Below, one piece after another: positions 1 through 8,222 of a DNA stretch of 64,000 nucleotides; position 1 is the stretch's first letter, and the number at the start of each line of letters is the position of its first letter. The position numbers and the translations under genes are program-made. The notes beneath the pieces are model-generated. The model worked only from the letters and a program-made list of their open reading frames with translations. It was not told the origin of the DNA and did no database searches. Source of the DNA: Salipiger bermudensis (lineage in GTDB: Bacteria > Pseudomonadota > Alphaproteobacteria > Rhodobacterales > Rhodobacteraceae); the NCBI RefSeq assembly GCF_020171625.1, contig NZ_JAIUZY010000015.1:1-64000 (forward strand), written 5' to 3'.

Positions 1-63
1 AAGCACTGGCGCGAGGCGGTCGGCGACCGCGGCACGGACGCACCCGGCACCGGCACGGCCTAA
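1..63 (+). CDS. C-terminal end of an unidentified gene (5' truncated)
   Basis: The frame starting at base 1 reads KHWREAVGDRGTDAPGTGTA and ends at a TAA. It is open from the window edge, and the codons are GC-rich at third positions like the neighbouring genes, so it is probably the tail of a real gene. Twenty residues are not enough to name a family. The gene would be convergent with the phosphatidylcholine synthase gene on the other side of the repeat element that follows. Confidence 0.45.
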   Translation, partial: KHWREAVGDRGTDAPGTGTA

Positions 64-121
64 GTGCGCGCGCGGGGCGCTGCTCCCCGTCACACCAGAG
101 GTGCCTTTAGATGAGGGGAAT

Positions 122-245
122 AGGGGGCTCCGCCCCCTCTTGGCCTACGGCCAATTCACCCCCGAGGTATTTTTGAACCAAGGAAGCCAAAGGGCGCTGC
201 GCCCGCATCTTCTCTTCGTCAAAAATACTCCCGCCGGAGGCAGGC
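122..245. repeat. Intergenic inverted-repeat element, copy 1
   Basis: This is a string of hairpins: AGGGGGC/GCCCCCT at 122-138, TTGGCC/GGCCAA at 140-154, and two facing arms built on GTATTTTTGA (about 164-178 and 218-232) that enclose a smaller GC hairpin (GGGCGC/GCGCCC, 192-204). A CCGGAGGCAGG tail follows. The same order of hairpins and the same tail recur at 30068-30184, so it looks like a dispersed intergenic element and not a simple terminator. It lies between the 3' ends of two convergent genes and could also serve as a bidirectional transcription stop. Confidence 0.55.
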
Positions 246-299
246 CGGCCATGGCGGCTGGGAGCTCGGAGGGGCATGGGTGCGGCGGCGCGGGCCGTT

Positions 300-995
300 T
301 CAGCGTCCGCGCTGCGGGATCACCTGCTGCACGATGCCCACGAAGATCAGGTAGATCGAGGTTGCGACAAGGCCCCAATGCGCCCAGCTCTCGGGGTGGA
401 AATCGACCCACGCCGCCCAGCCCGCGAAACCGGTCCAGGCCAGCGCGATCGGCAGCGACAGGCTGCGCCAGCGCTTGGTGCGCACCGGGTGGATGAACTT
501 GAGCGGCAAGAACATCGCCACCGCGAGCAGCACCACGAGCACCAGCATCACCCAGAGCGCCGGTTCGATCGCGAAGAGCACCAGGACCAGCATGTTCCAG
601 CAGCCCGGGAAGCCGTGGAACGAGTTGTCGGCGGTCTTCATCCGGCTGTCGGCAAAATAGAGCGCGCTGGAATAGGTGATCATGATGATCGCGAACCAGC
701 CGGTCCAACCCGGCATGAGCCCCGACTGGAACAGCGCGAAGGCAGGGATGAACACGTAGGTCAGATAGTCGATGATCAGATCGAGCAGCACCCCGTCAAA
801 GCGCGGCGCGTTGACCTTGACGTCGTATCGGCGGGCCAGGGGGCCATCAATGCCGTCGACGAAGAAGGCCACCACCAGCCACAGGAACATGACCGACCAT
901 TCCTCCTGTGCCGCGGCCAGCAAGGCCAGCATGGCAAAGACGGCCCCGGTCGCGGTGAGCATATGGGTGAGCAGGGCTTTGGAGGCGAGTTTCAT
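300..995 (-). CDS. pcs: Phosphatidylcholine synthase
   Basis: This integral membrane enzyme of the CDP-alcohol phosphotransferase family condenses CDP-diacylglycerol with choline to give phosphatidylcholine in one step, a pathway typical of alphaproteobacteria. The family signature is complete. In the 231-residue version, D47, D50, G51, A54 and R55 are followed by G68, D72 and D76, inside the second of about six hydrophobic segments. The length fits the Pcs family. I chose the ATG at 995 because GAGAGG lies just before it and the protein then opens MKLASKALLTHMLTATGAV, as expected for this family. An in-frame ATG at 1013 has no ribosome-binding site. Confidence 0.9.
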   Translation of the reverse strand: MKLASKALLTHMLTATGAVFAMLALLAAAQEEWSVMFLWLVVAFFVDGIDGPLARRYDVKVNAPRFDGVLLDLIIDYLTYVFIPAFALFQSGLMPGWTGWFAIIMITYSSALYFADSRMKTADNSFHGFPGCWNMLVLVLFAIEPALWVMLVLVVLLAVAMFLPLKFIHPVRTKRWRSLSLPIALAWTGFAGWAAWVDFHPESWAHWGLVATSIYLIFVGIVQQVIPQRGR

Positions 996-1034
996 CCGCC
1001 TCTCATGCCGCATGTGACCGGCAAGCGCAAACGC

Positions 1035-1658
1035 TCAGTCGCCTGCGGGCGGCATCCGCATCAGCTGCGCCAGCGTGTCGAGCTCCTGTCCGATACCAGC
1101 GCCCACGTTGTCCGCCGCGGCGCGCCGGGCGGCCTCGGGCTTGTTCTGGCCGAGCTTCCACGTGCTGTCGACGCGCTCGACCTCGAGCCGGAAGGGCAGA
1201 ATCATTCGCATGAGCTTGTCCCGCGTCTCTCCGGACATCTTGTCCATGGTCCACGGCACCTTGGGCAGGCGCGCCTCGAAGATCGCCGACTGCGCCGCCA
1301 GCAGCGGCGCGAGCGCGTCCTGGGGCAGCGGCAGCAGCCGGCCCGTCAGGTGCACGGCCACGTAGTTCCAGGTCGGTACCTGATCGGGGCCGAGGCCGTA
1401 CCAGTCGGGCGAGACATAGCCATCCGCGCCGCTCACCGCGAGCCGGGCCGGCACGCCGTCCCTGACCGCCCGCGCGATCGGGTTCGAGCGCACGAGGTGC
1501 AGATCGGCATATGCGCCATCCTCGGTGAGCAGGAACGGCACATGCGACAGCAGCGGTGCGCCTTCGTCGGAGACCGCCAGCGTGCCGAAACCGCGCTGCC
1601 GCGCAAAGGTGAGGCTCTCGTCCTGCGCGGTACCGCGGAAGGCCGGGTTCGGGTGCAT
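1035..1658 (-). CDS. FMN-binding negative transcriptional regulator family protein (PaiB-like)
   Basis: A 207-residue protein of the PaiB family, a split-barrel flavin-binding fold. The opening MHPNPAFRGT, the central W-x-Y-VAVHLTGR segment and the late KLGQNKP stretch before the C-terminus are hallmark positions of the family. Bacillus PaiB was described as a repressor of sporulation and protease genes, but in proteobacteria the function is unproven and may be a flavin- or pyridoxamine-oxidase-like activity. The gene starts two bases after the mtaB stop with no clear ribosome-binding site, so it is probably translated by coupling as the last gene of a dapF-mtaB-paiB operon. Confidence 0.85.
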   Translation of the reverse strand: MHPNPAFRGTAQDESLTFARQRGFGTLAVSDEGAPLLSHVPFLLTEDGAYADLHLVRSNPIARAVRDGVPARLAVSGADGYVSPDWYGLGPDQVPTWNYVAVHLTGRLLPLPQDALAPLLAAQSAIFEARLPKVPWTMDKMSGETRDKLMRMILPFRLEVERVDSTWKLGQNKPEAARRAAADNVGAGIGQELDTLAQLMRMPPAGD

Positions 1659-1659
1659 C

Positions 1660-2913
1660 TCAGGCCACGAGCCGCTGGCCCTGCCGGCCGGTGATCGTCG
1701 CGGTGACGATGGCGCCCTCGGCTTGCGGGGTCGAAAGATCGACCTCGGTGAACTGCTCGGTGCGCCCCATGGTGGGATTTTCCATCAGGATGCGGTGCGT
1801 CACGCCCTGCTGCGCGGCAAGGTGGCGCGCCACCGCGGCCTCGCCGGCGGCGCGCAGCCGGGCGGCGCGGCCCTTGATGGTATTGCCGTCGACCTTGCTG
1901 GGGATCTTCGCCGCGGGGGTGCCCGGGCGCGAGGAATAGGGGAAGACGTGCAGCCAGGTCAGGTCGCACTCCTCGACCAGCTTCAGCGAGTTCTCGAAAT
2001 GCGCCTCGGTCTCGGTCGGGAAACCGGCGATGATGTCGGCACCGAAGGTGATGTCGGGACGCAGGCGGCGCGCCTCTTCGGTGAAGCGGATCGCATCGTC
2101 GCGCAGGTGGCGGCGCTTCATGCGCTTGAGAATCAGGTCGTCGCCGTGCTGCAGGCTGAGATGCAGATGCGGCATGAGGCGCGGCTCGGAGGCGATGGCG
2201 AGCATCAGGTTGTCGTCCGCCTCGATGCTGTCGATCGAGCTGATGCGCAGGCGCGGCACGTCGGTCAGCCGCAGGATGCGCATCACCAGATCGCCGAGAC
2301 GCGGCGCGCCCGGCAGGTCGGCGCCCCAGGAGGTCAGGTCGACCCCGGTCAGCACCACCTCGTTGAAGCCCTTCTGCACCAGCCGCTTGATCTGGTCGAC
2401 GACCACGCCCGCAGGCACCGAGCGCGAATTGCCCCGGCCATAGGGAATGATGCAGAAGGTGCAGCGGTGATCGCAGCCGTTCTGCACCTGCACATAGGCG
2501 CGCGAGCGGGTGCCGAAGCCGTCGATCAGGTGGCCGGCGGTTTCGGTCACCGACATGATATCGTTGACCTGCACCTTCTCGGTCTCGCCGATGAAGCCGT
2601 TCGACAGCCCCGCCCAGGTGTCGGGCGACATCTTCTCGGTATTGCCGATCACCGCGTCGACCTCGTCCATCGCGGCGAAGCTGTCGGGGTCGATCTGCGC
2701 GGCGCAGCCGGTGACGATGACGCGGGCCTCGGGATTCTCGCGGCGCAGGCGGCGAATCTCCTGCCGCGCCTTGCGCACCGCCTCGGCGGTGACTGCGCAG
2801 GTGTTGACCACCACCGCGTCGCCGACGCCCGCCTCCTCGGCCAGCGCCTTCATCGCTTCGGTCTCGTAGGCGTTGAGCCGGCAGCCCAGCGTGGTGAACT
2901 TCGGCGCGCTCAT
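1660..2913 (-). CDS. mtaB: tRNA t6A37 methylthiotransferase MtaB (radical SAM)
   Basis: MtaB adds a methylthio group to N6-threonylcarbamoyladenosine 37 of tRNAs that read ANN codons. The 417-residue protein has the MiaB-family layout. The N-terminal domain carries C11, C39 and C70 for the auxiliary 4Fe-4S cluster (TLGC, NTC, TGC). A radical-SAM core carries C147-x3-C151-x2-C154 (CDHRCTFC), and a TRAM-like C-terminus follows. The ATG at 2911-2913 overlaps the TGA of dapF as ATGA, which fixes the start and shows translational coupling. Upstream open frame exists, but it is only antisense-type, arginine-rich translation of the dapF region. Confidence 0.95.
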   Translation of the reverse strand: MSAPKFTTLGCRLNAYETEAMKALAEEAGVGDAVVVNTCAVTAEAVRKARQEIRRLRRENPEARVIVTGCAAQIDPDSFAAMDEVDAVIGNTEKMSPDTWAGLSNGFIGETEKVQVNDIMSVTETAGHLIDGFGTRSRAYVQVQNGCDHRCTFCIIPYGRGNSRSVPAGVVVDQIKRLVQKGFNEVVLTGVDLTSWGADLPGAPRLGDLVMRILRLTDVPRLRISSIDSIEADDNLMLAIASEPRLMPHLHLSLQHGDDLILKRMKRRHLRDDAIRFTEEARRLRPDITFGADIIAGFPTETEAHFENSLKLVEECDLTWLHVFPYSSRPGTPAAKIPSKVDGNTIKGRAARLRAAGEAAVARHLAAQQGVTHRILMENPTMGRTEQFTEVDLSTPQAEGAIVTATITGRQGQRLVA

Positions 2914-3749
2914 CGGATCGCCTCCAGCCAGGCCGGCCCGAAGCTGCCGTCGAAGACATGCGCGGTGGCGCCGGTCATCCAGACGCCGTCGTCGCGCCAG
3001 TCGATCTGCAGCGTGCCGCCGTCGAGCTCGAGCGTCACCGCGCGCCCGGTAAGGCCGCGCCGCGCCGCCGCCACCGCGGTGGCGCAGGAGGAGGAGCCCG
3101 AGGACAGCGTCACGCCGACGCCGCGTTCCCAGACTCGCATCCGCAGGTGATCGGGGCCGATCAGGCTCGCCACCTGCACGTTGGTGCGCTGCGGATAGAG
3201 CGGGTGATGCTCGAATCGCGGCCCGAACGCCTCGAGATCGATGGCCTCGGCATCCTCGACGAAGAAGGTGCAGTGCGGGTTGCCCATGCCGGTGGCCACG
3301 GGCGTGCCCTCGATCGGCAGCCCAAGCGTGTCCATCGCGGAGGCCAGCGGGATGTCCTGCCACTCAAGCTGCGGGTGGCCCATGTTGACCGAGGTGAGCC
3401 CGTTGCCCGCATCCTGCGCGAACAGCGTGCCGCGCTCGGTCACGAGGGTGAGGCGGTCCTTGCCGCTCTCGTCCATGAGGAACCGCGCGATGCAGCGGGT
3501 GGCGTTGCCGCAGGCGCCGGCGGTGGAGCCGTCGGCGTTGTAGAAGGTCAGCCGCGCGTCGCCCTCGCCCAACTCGATCAGGGCCAGCTGGTCGAAGCCC
3601 ACGCCGCGGTGGCGGTCGGCGATGGCGCGGGCGAGACCCGAGGTCACCTGGATACGGCGCGCACGCCCGTCGAGCACGACAAAATCGTTTCCGAGGCCGT
3701 GCATCTTCATGAAGGACAGGGGTTCGCGCGTGTGTTCCATGGCGCGCAT
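2910..3749 (-). CDS. dapF: Diaminopimelate epimerase
   Basis: DapF converts LL- to meso-diaminopimelate, the penultimate step to lysine and a peptidoglycan precursor. Both catalytic cysteines are present: C80 in [12 protein letters not shown] and C222 in [11 protein letters not shown]. The second motif is less typical than the usual GTGAC, but the cysteine is in place. The substrate-binding opening [14 protein letters not shown] is clear. I chose the ATG at 3749 because AAGG lies seven bases upstream. An ATG at 3740 is possible, and one at 3782 would give an atypical leader. The gene heads the dapF-mtaB-paiB-like operon and is divergent from tRNA-Lys. Confidence 0.95.
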   Translation of the reverse strand: MRAMEHTREPLSFMKMHGLGNDFVVLDGRARRIQVTSGLARAIADRHRGVGFDQLALIELGEGDARLTFYNADGSTAGACGNATRCIARFLMDESGKDRLTLVTERGTLFAQDAGNGLTSVNMGHPQLEWQDIPLASAMDTLGLPIEGTPVATGMGNPHCTFFVEDAEAIDLEAFGPRFEHHPLYPQRTNVQVASLIGPDHLRMRVWERGVGVTLSSGSSSCATAVAAARRGLTGRAVTLELDGGTLQIDWRDDGVWMTGATAHVFDGSFGPAWLEAIR

Positions 3750-3816
3750 ATACGCGCCTTGCAGGACCCTTTCCAGAGCCACGAAAATTTCCTGTCAGAA
3801 AACTGCAAGAATGTGC

Positions 3817-3844
3817 TTGACCCCACCCCCCGTACTTTCTAGAA
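3817..3844 (+). promoter_or_regulatory. Probable sigma-70 promoter of tRNA-Lys
   Basis: TTGACC at 3817-3822 and CTAGAA at 3839-3844 are separated by 16 bases. The -10-like hexamer ends 13 bases before the tRNA. The -10 match is weak, so this is a positional call. Confidence 0.35.
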
Positions 3845-3857
3845 GCCGCCCCACAGT

Positions 3858-3933
3858 GGGCCGTTAGCTCAGTTGGTAGAGCAACTGACTTTTAATCAGT
3901 GGGTCGCAGGTTCGAATCCTGCACGGCTCACCA
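3858..3933 (+). tRNA. tRNA-Lys (anticodon TTT)
   Basis: A complete 76-base cloverleaf. The seven-pair acceptor stem is GGGCCGT with ACGGCTC (one G-T pair). The D-arm holds AGCTCAGTTGGTAGAGC, the anticodon stem ACTGA/TCAGT encloses loop CTTTTAA, and the T-arm holds GGTTCGAATCC. CCA is encoded at 3931-3933. The TTT anticodon reads AAA and AAG lysine codons. Confidence 0.97.
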
Positions 3934-4079
3934 CTGCACCAACATCGCGAAAACAAACGCTCCCTTCGGGGCGTGGTATTCGCGGTGTCGGGTGATCTTC
4001 CGACAGGGCAGCGCCGATGCGGCGCGTGGAACCCCGGACGCGGCCCGGGCGTATGTCTGCGTAGCCACGGAGATACGCC

Positions 4080-4199
4080 ATGAAGGATCCTCTCAACGCT
4101 CTCACCCTGACGCTGATCGCCGCGCTCGGAATTCTTGCGCTCATGGCGGTGCCGCACGGCGATTCGACCACTGCCCTGACACTTCTCGCCCAGCAGTAA
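4080..4199 (+). CDS. Small single-pass membrane peptide (39 aa), unknown function
   Basis: An ATG preceded by GGAG at a seven-base distance opens a 39-codon frame: MKDPLNALTLTLIAALGILA, LMAVPHGDSTTA, LTLLAQQ. Residues 8-24 form one hydrophobic segment, so it is either a tiny inner-membrane protein or an uncleaved signal anchor with a short periplasmic tail. The gene lies between tRNA-Lys and the MscS channel gene on the same strand and ends 66 bases before the latter. I know of no family. The good ribosome-binding site and the coherent membrane segment support translation, but the call rests on one sequence. Confidence 0.45.
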   Translation: MKDPLNALTLTLIAALGILALMAVPHGDSTTALTLLAQQ

Positions 4200-4265
4200 C
4201 CCGAGAGGCTTGCCCCGCGGCCCTGCCGGTGCAAATCTGTCTCTCGTGAAGAGCACGTTGCACAT

Positions 4266-5630
4266 ATGATCCCGGCGCAGGTCGGGCAGGGCCCGCTTGA
4301 TACCCTGCAAAGCACGGCGCTGGAGGCGCTTGCGCAGGCCGAGAGCTTTTTCATCACCTTCCTGCGGCCGTGGAACTTCTACCAGATCGGCATCGCGCTG
4401 TTTCTGTTCGTCATTGCCCACCTGATCGCGCAGGGCGTGAGCCCGCGGATGCGCAAGTGGATGCGCTCGCGCGAAGGCTGGCCGACATGGCGGCTCCGCG
4501 TCCTGCTGGTGCTGCAACACCGCTTGCGGATGATCTTCTTCGTCATCCTGATCTGGCACGCCATCGGCATCATGCAGCAGGTCACGTGGCCGTCGCGCTC
4601 CTACCTGCTCATCGTCATCGCGAAACTGGCAAGCGCATGGCTCGGCATCGCGCTCAGCACGCGGCTGATCCGGAATCCGGCGCTGCGCAGCCTGCTGCGC
4701 TATGCGGCGTGGATCTGGGTGACGATCTGGATCCTCGGCCTGAGCGATGAAACCGTGGCGGTGCTCGACAATGTCGCCATCCAGCTCGGCGAGAGCCGGC
4801 TCTCGGTCTGGCTGATCCTGCAGGGGCTGCTGTTGCTTGCGGTGCTGGTCGCGCTTGCGCGCTTCGTCGCGGGCACGAGTGCCGCCAGCATTCGGCGCAA
4901 CGCCAATCTCAGCCCCTCGATGCAGGTCCTCGCGGTCAAGTTCCTGCAGGTCTCGCTTTATGGCATGGCGTTCTTCGTCGCGCTGAAGCTGATCGGGGTC
5001 GATTTCACCGGCCTCGCCTTCCTGTCGGGGGCCATCGGCGTAGGCCTCGGCTTCGGCCTGCAGAAGGTGGTCTCGAACCTCGTGAGCGGCATCATCATCC
5101 TGCTCGACAAGTCGGTAAAGCCCGGCGACGTGATCTCGCTGAACGACACCTTCGGCTGGATCAACGCGCTCGGCGCGCGCTACGTCTCGATCACCACGCG
5201 GGACGGCAAGGAATACCTCATCCCCAACGAGGACCTGATCACGGGGCAGGTGGTGAACTGGTCGCACTCGAACGAGTTCGTCCGGCTCGACATCTTCTTC
5301 GGCACCTCCTACGGCGACGACCCGCACTTGGTGCGCCGGATCGCCGTCGAGGCCGCGCTCTCGGTCAGCCGGGTGCTGAGCCATCGCCCGCCGGTCTGCC
5401 ATATCGTCGGCTTCGGAGACAGCTCGGTCGATTACATCCTGCGGTTCTGGATCTCCGATCCGACCGGCGGCCTCACCAATATCCGCGGCAACGTCTATCT
5501 GGCGCTCTGGGACGCGTTCAAGGCGAACGGCATCTCGATCCCGTTCCCGCAGCGCGAGGTGCGCGTGGTCAACGAGACCCTGCCGCCACTGGAGGACCGC
5601 ACGCCGCCCGCGCCCGGTGACGGGACGTAG
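4266..5630 (+). CDS. Mechanosensitive ion channel, MscS family
   Basis: A 454-residue inner-membrane channel of the MscS superfamily, which opens under membrane tension to release solutes on osmotic downshock. About five hydrophobic segments are followed by the pore helix, rich in G and A (SGAIGVGLGFGLQKVVSNLVSG, about residues 254-275). The beta domain contains GDVISLNDTFGWINALGARY and the LIPNEDLITGQVVNWS segment, then the C-terminal cytoplasmic domain. It is longer than E. coli MscS (286 residues) because of extra N-terminal helices. The ribosome-binding site is weak (AAGAG 12 bases upstream), so the start is moderately certain. The gene is preceded by a short membrane peptide gene and followed by a thiolase with its own strong ribosome-binding site. 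Confidence 0.9.
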   Translation: MIPAQVGQGPLDTLQSTALEALAQAESFFITFLRPWNFYQIGIALFLFVIAHLIAQGVSPRMRKWMRSREGWPTWRLRVLLVLQHRLRMIFFVILIWHAIGIMQQVTWPSRSYLLIVIAKLASAWLGIALSTRLIRNPALRSLLRYAAWIWVTIWILGLSDETVAVLDNVAIQLGESRLSVWLILQGLLLLAVLVALARFVAGTSAASIRRNANLSPSMQVLAVKFLQVSLYGMAFFVALKLIGVDFTGLAFLSGAIGVGLGFGLQKVVSNLVSGIIILLDKSVKPGDVISLNDTFGWINALGARYVSITTRDGKEYLIPNEDLITGQVVNWSHSNEFVRLDIFFGTSYGDDPHLVRRIAVEAALSVSRVLSHRPPVCHIVGFGDSSVDYILRFWISDPTGGLTNIRGNVYLALWDAFKANGISIPFPQREVRVVNETLPPLEDRTPPAPGDGT

Positions 5631-5692
5631 CGGCTGACAAGCGTGGCCCGCCGCGCCATCCTCCGCGCAACCCAAGATCTGAGGAGGTCCCC

Positions 5693-6871
5693 ATGTCAGA
5701 CGATATCGTCATCCTGAGCGGCGCACGCACCGCCATCGGCACCTTCGGCGGTGCCCTCGCGTCGGTGCCGCCGATCGAGCTTGGCACCACCGCGGCCAAG
5801 GCGGCGCTCGAGCGCGCCGGTGTCGAGGGCGGCCAGATCGGTCACGTGGTGTTCGGCCACATCATCAACACCGAGCCGCGCGACATGTATCTCAGCCGCG
5901 TCGCCGCGATGCAGGCGGGCACGCCCGAGACGGTGCCCGCGATGAACGTCAACCGGCTTTGCGGCTCCGGCGTGCAGGCGATCATCTCGGCCACGCAGTC
6001 GCTGATGCTGGGCGATGCCGATTTCGCGCTGGCGGGCGGGGCGGAGTGCATGTCGCGCGCGCCTTTCATCAACCCCGACCAGCGCTGGGGCAGGAAGATG
6101 GGCGACATCCGCACCGTCGACATGATGATCGGCGCGCTGAACTGCCCGTTCGGCACCGGTCACATGGGCGTCACCGCCGAGAACGTCGCCCGCGAACACG
6201 GCATCAGCCGCGAGGCGCAGGATGCGTTCGCCGCCGAGAGCCAGTCTCGCACCGCCCGCGCGATCTCGGAAGGGCGCTTCAAGGAGCAGATCGTCCCGGT
6301 CGAGATCGCCTCGCGCCGAAGCACCGTGGTGTTCGACACCGACGAGCACCCCAAGGAGACCACCGTCGAGACCCTCGCCGGCCTCCGCCCCGCCTTCGAG
6401 AAGGACGGCACCGTCACCGCCGGCAATGCCAGCGGCATCAATGACGGCGCCGCGGCACTGGTGCTGGCCCGCGCCTCCGCCGCCGAGGCGGCCGGGCTGA
6501 CGCCGCGCGCCCGCATCCTCGGCTACGCCCATTCCGGCGTGCGCCCCGAGGTGATGGGCGTTGGCCCGATTCCGGCGGTGCGCGCGCTGTTCGAGCGCAC
6601 CGGCCTCGGCGCCGGGGATTTCGACGTGATCGAATCGAACGAGGCGTTTGCCGCGCAGGCGCTCGCGGTGAACAACGAGCTTGGTCTCGACCCGGCCAAG
6701 GTGAACCCCAATGGCGGCGCCATCGCGCTTGGCCATCCGGTCGGGGCCACCGGCGCGATCATCACCGTCAAGGCGCTCTACGAGCTCGAGCGCATCGGCG
6801 GCAAGCGCGCCCTCATCACCATGTGCATCGGTGGCGGTCAGGGCATCGCGCTCGCGATCGAGCGTCTCTGA
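5693..6871 (+). CDS. Acetyl-CoA C-acyltransferase (thiolase)
   Basis: A 392-residue type II thiolase that condenses or cleaves beta-ketoacyl-CoA. The nucleophile is C90 (RLCGSG), with catalytic H348 (LGHPVGATGA) and C378 (CIGGGQG). The start is fixed by GAGGAGG seven bases upstream. The standard thiolase length and the absence of fatty-acid-oxidation partners nearby suggest an acetoacetyl-CoA or broad-range beta-ketothiolase (PhaA/BktB type), but chain-length preference cannot be read from the sequence. It stands alone: the next gene is convergent and starts its stop codon 18 bases further on. Confidence 0.93.
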   Translation: MSDDIVILSGARTAIGTFGGALASVPPIELGTTAAKAALERAGVEGGQIGHVVFGHIINTEPRDMYLSRVAAMQAGTPETVPAMNVNRLCGSGVQAIISATQSLMLGDADFALAGGAECMSRAPFINPDQRWGRKMGDIRTVDMMIGALNCPFGTGHMGVTAENVAREHGISREAQDAFAAESQSRTARAISEGRFKEQIVPVEIASRRSTVVFDTDEHPKETTVETLAGLRPAFEKDGTVTAGNASGINDGAAALVLARASAAEAAGLTPRARILGYAHSGVRPEVMGVGPIPAVRALFERTGLGAGDFDVIESNEAFAAQALAVNNELGLDPAKVNPNGGAIALGHPVGATGAIITVKALYELERIGGKRALITMCIGGGQGIALAIERL

Positions 6872-6889
6872 CCGAGGCGTCCGGGCGGC

Positions 6890-8134
6890 TCAGCCGCCCA
6901 GCGCCGACTTCATCCCAAGCTCCGGGAAACAGGTGGCGGGGCGGCCATTGGCCTCCTGCCACCGTCCGATTGAGCGCCGGGTCTTGAAGCCGGGAAGGCC
7001 ATCGGCGCCGCCAACATCATGGCCGCGCGCCTCGAGCGCCTTTTGCATGACCGCGATGTCCGAGCGGTAGAGCCGCCCGACATCGCCCCAGCGTGCCTCG
7101 AAGTCGCCCATGCCATACTGGATGCGGTCGCCCACATGGCCGACGAAGAGCGCGTAGAGGTCGCTCATGTTGTAATCCTTCAGCACGTAGAAGTTCGGCG
7201 TCACGATGAAGGCCGGGCCGTGCCGCCCCGCCGGCATCAAGAGAAAGCCCTCGCCGCGCGCCTCGTGCTCGGGGAACGGCTTGCCCGTGACACGGGTGAT
7301 GCCCAGCGCCGCCCAGTCCGCGATCCGCCGGCCTTGGTCGGGGCCTTCCAGCGTGCAGGAGACCGAGGCCGGCACCCGCACCTCGAAGCCCCAGTCGCGC
7401 CCCGCCTGCCAGCCATGGCGGGCGAGGTAGGTGCCGATCGAGGCAATGGTGTCGGCCTCGGAGGTCCAGATATCGGCCTGACCGTCGCCATTGCCGTCGG
7501 CGGCGTAGCGGAGGAAATTCGACGGCATGAACTGCGGCTGGCCGAGCGCGCCCGCCCAGCTGCTCTTCATGCTGCGCGGGTCGACATGGCCGGCCTCGGC
7601 GATGCGCAGGGCTGCCACCAGCTCGTCGGTGAAATAGTCGGCCCGCGTGCTCATGAAGCCCTTGGTGCCCAGCACCCGGAAGGCATCGTGGCGGATCGCC
7701 ACCTGCCCATAGCCGCTCTCGCGCCCCCAGACGCCAAGGATGATGCGCCCCGGCACGCCGGTCGCCCGCTCCACCGCCGCAAGGGCCTGCGCGTGCTGCC
7801 GCGCCATGCGCCGACCGACCGAGGTGGCGCCATCGAGCGAGCCGCGCGAGAAATACTTGGCCGGCGCGCCGAACTCGGCCTGCCGCTGCCGCTTGGGCGT
7901 CTGCGCCGCGCTGCCCGGCGGCACGAGATCCGGCAGATCCCAGTCCAGCGCCACGCCCGAGAACGCCGCCTCGAACGTGCCACGTGAAACGCCCTCCGAG
8001 CGGGCGCGCGGCCAGACCGTCTGCTCGAGCCAGCCGCGGAACTGGCGCTCGACGGCGGCGCGGTCCTGCGCCATGGCGGGGACGCCCAAGGCGAGCATCA
8101 GGGTCAGAACAAACAGGCGAAGGCTGGCAAACAC
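6890..8134 (-). CDS. Lytic murein transglycosylase (MltB-type, GH103) with peptidoglycan-binding domain
   Basis: The enzyme cleaves the MurNAc-GlcNAc bond of peptidoglycan to form 1,6-anhydro ends. A signal peptide (FASLRLFVLTLMLALGVPAMA) leads into a GH103-like domain with the catalytic glutamate in ILGVWGRESGYG and the following SWAGALGQPQFMPS motif. The last 60 residues (LYRSDIAVMQKALEARGHDV onwards) resemble a PG_binding_1 domain. I chose GTG at 8134, with AGGAG ten bases upstream, giving 414 residues with the signal peptide at the very start. The ATG at 8197 would put 21 extra polar residues before it. The gene is convergent with the thiolase gene. Confidence 0.9.
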   Translation of the reverse strand: MFASLRLFVLTLMLALGVPAMAQDRAAVERQFRGWLEQTVWPRARSEGVSRGTFEAAFSGVALDWDLPDLVPPGSAAQTPKRQRQAEFGAPAKYFSRGSLDGATSVGRRMARQHAQALAAVERATGVPGRIILGVWGRESGYGQVAIRHDAFRVLGTKGFMSTRADYFTDELVAALRIAEAGHVDPRSMKSSWAGALGQPQFMPSNFLRYAADGNGDGQADIWTSEADTIASIGTYLARHGWQAGRDWGFEVRVPASVSCTLEGPDQGRRIADWAALGITRVTGKPFPEHEARGEGFLLMPAGRHGPAFIVTPNFYVLKDYNMSDLYALFVGHVGDRIQYGMGDFEARWGDVGRLYRSDIAVMQKALEARGHDVGGADGLPGFKTRRSIGRWQEANGRPATCFPELGMKSALGG

Positions 8135-8222
8135 GGGGACGATACTCCTGTCAGGGCGTGGGAGATGAGCGTTGCCCAGCAACCTACACCGGATCACGCC
8201 GACCTAAAGCGAAAGCGGCAGG

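Noticed and set aside
92-105. ACACCAGAGGTGCC shared with 26571-26584
   Set aside because: A 14-base match within 64 kb is expected by chance several times; each copy belongs to a different local structure.
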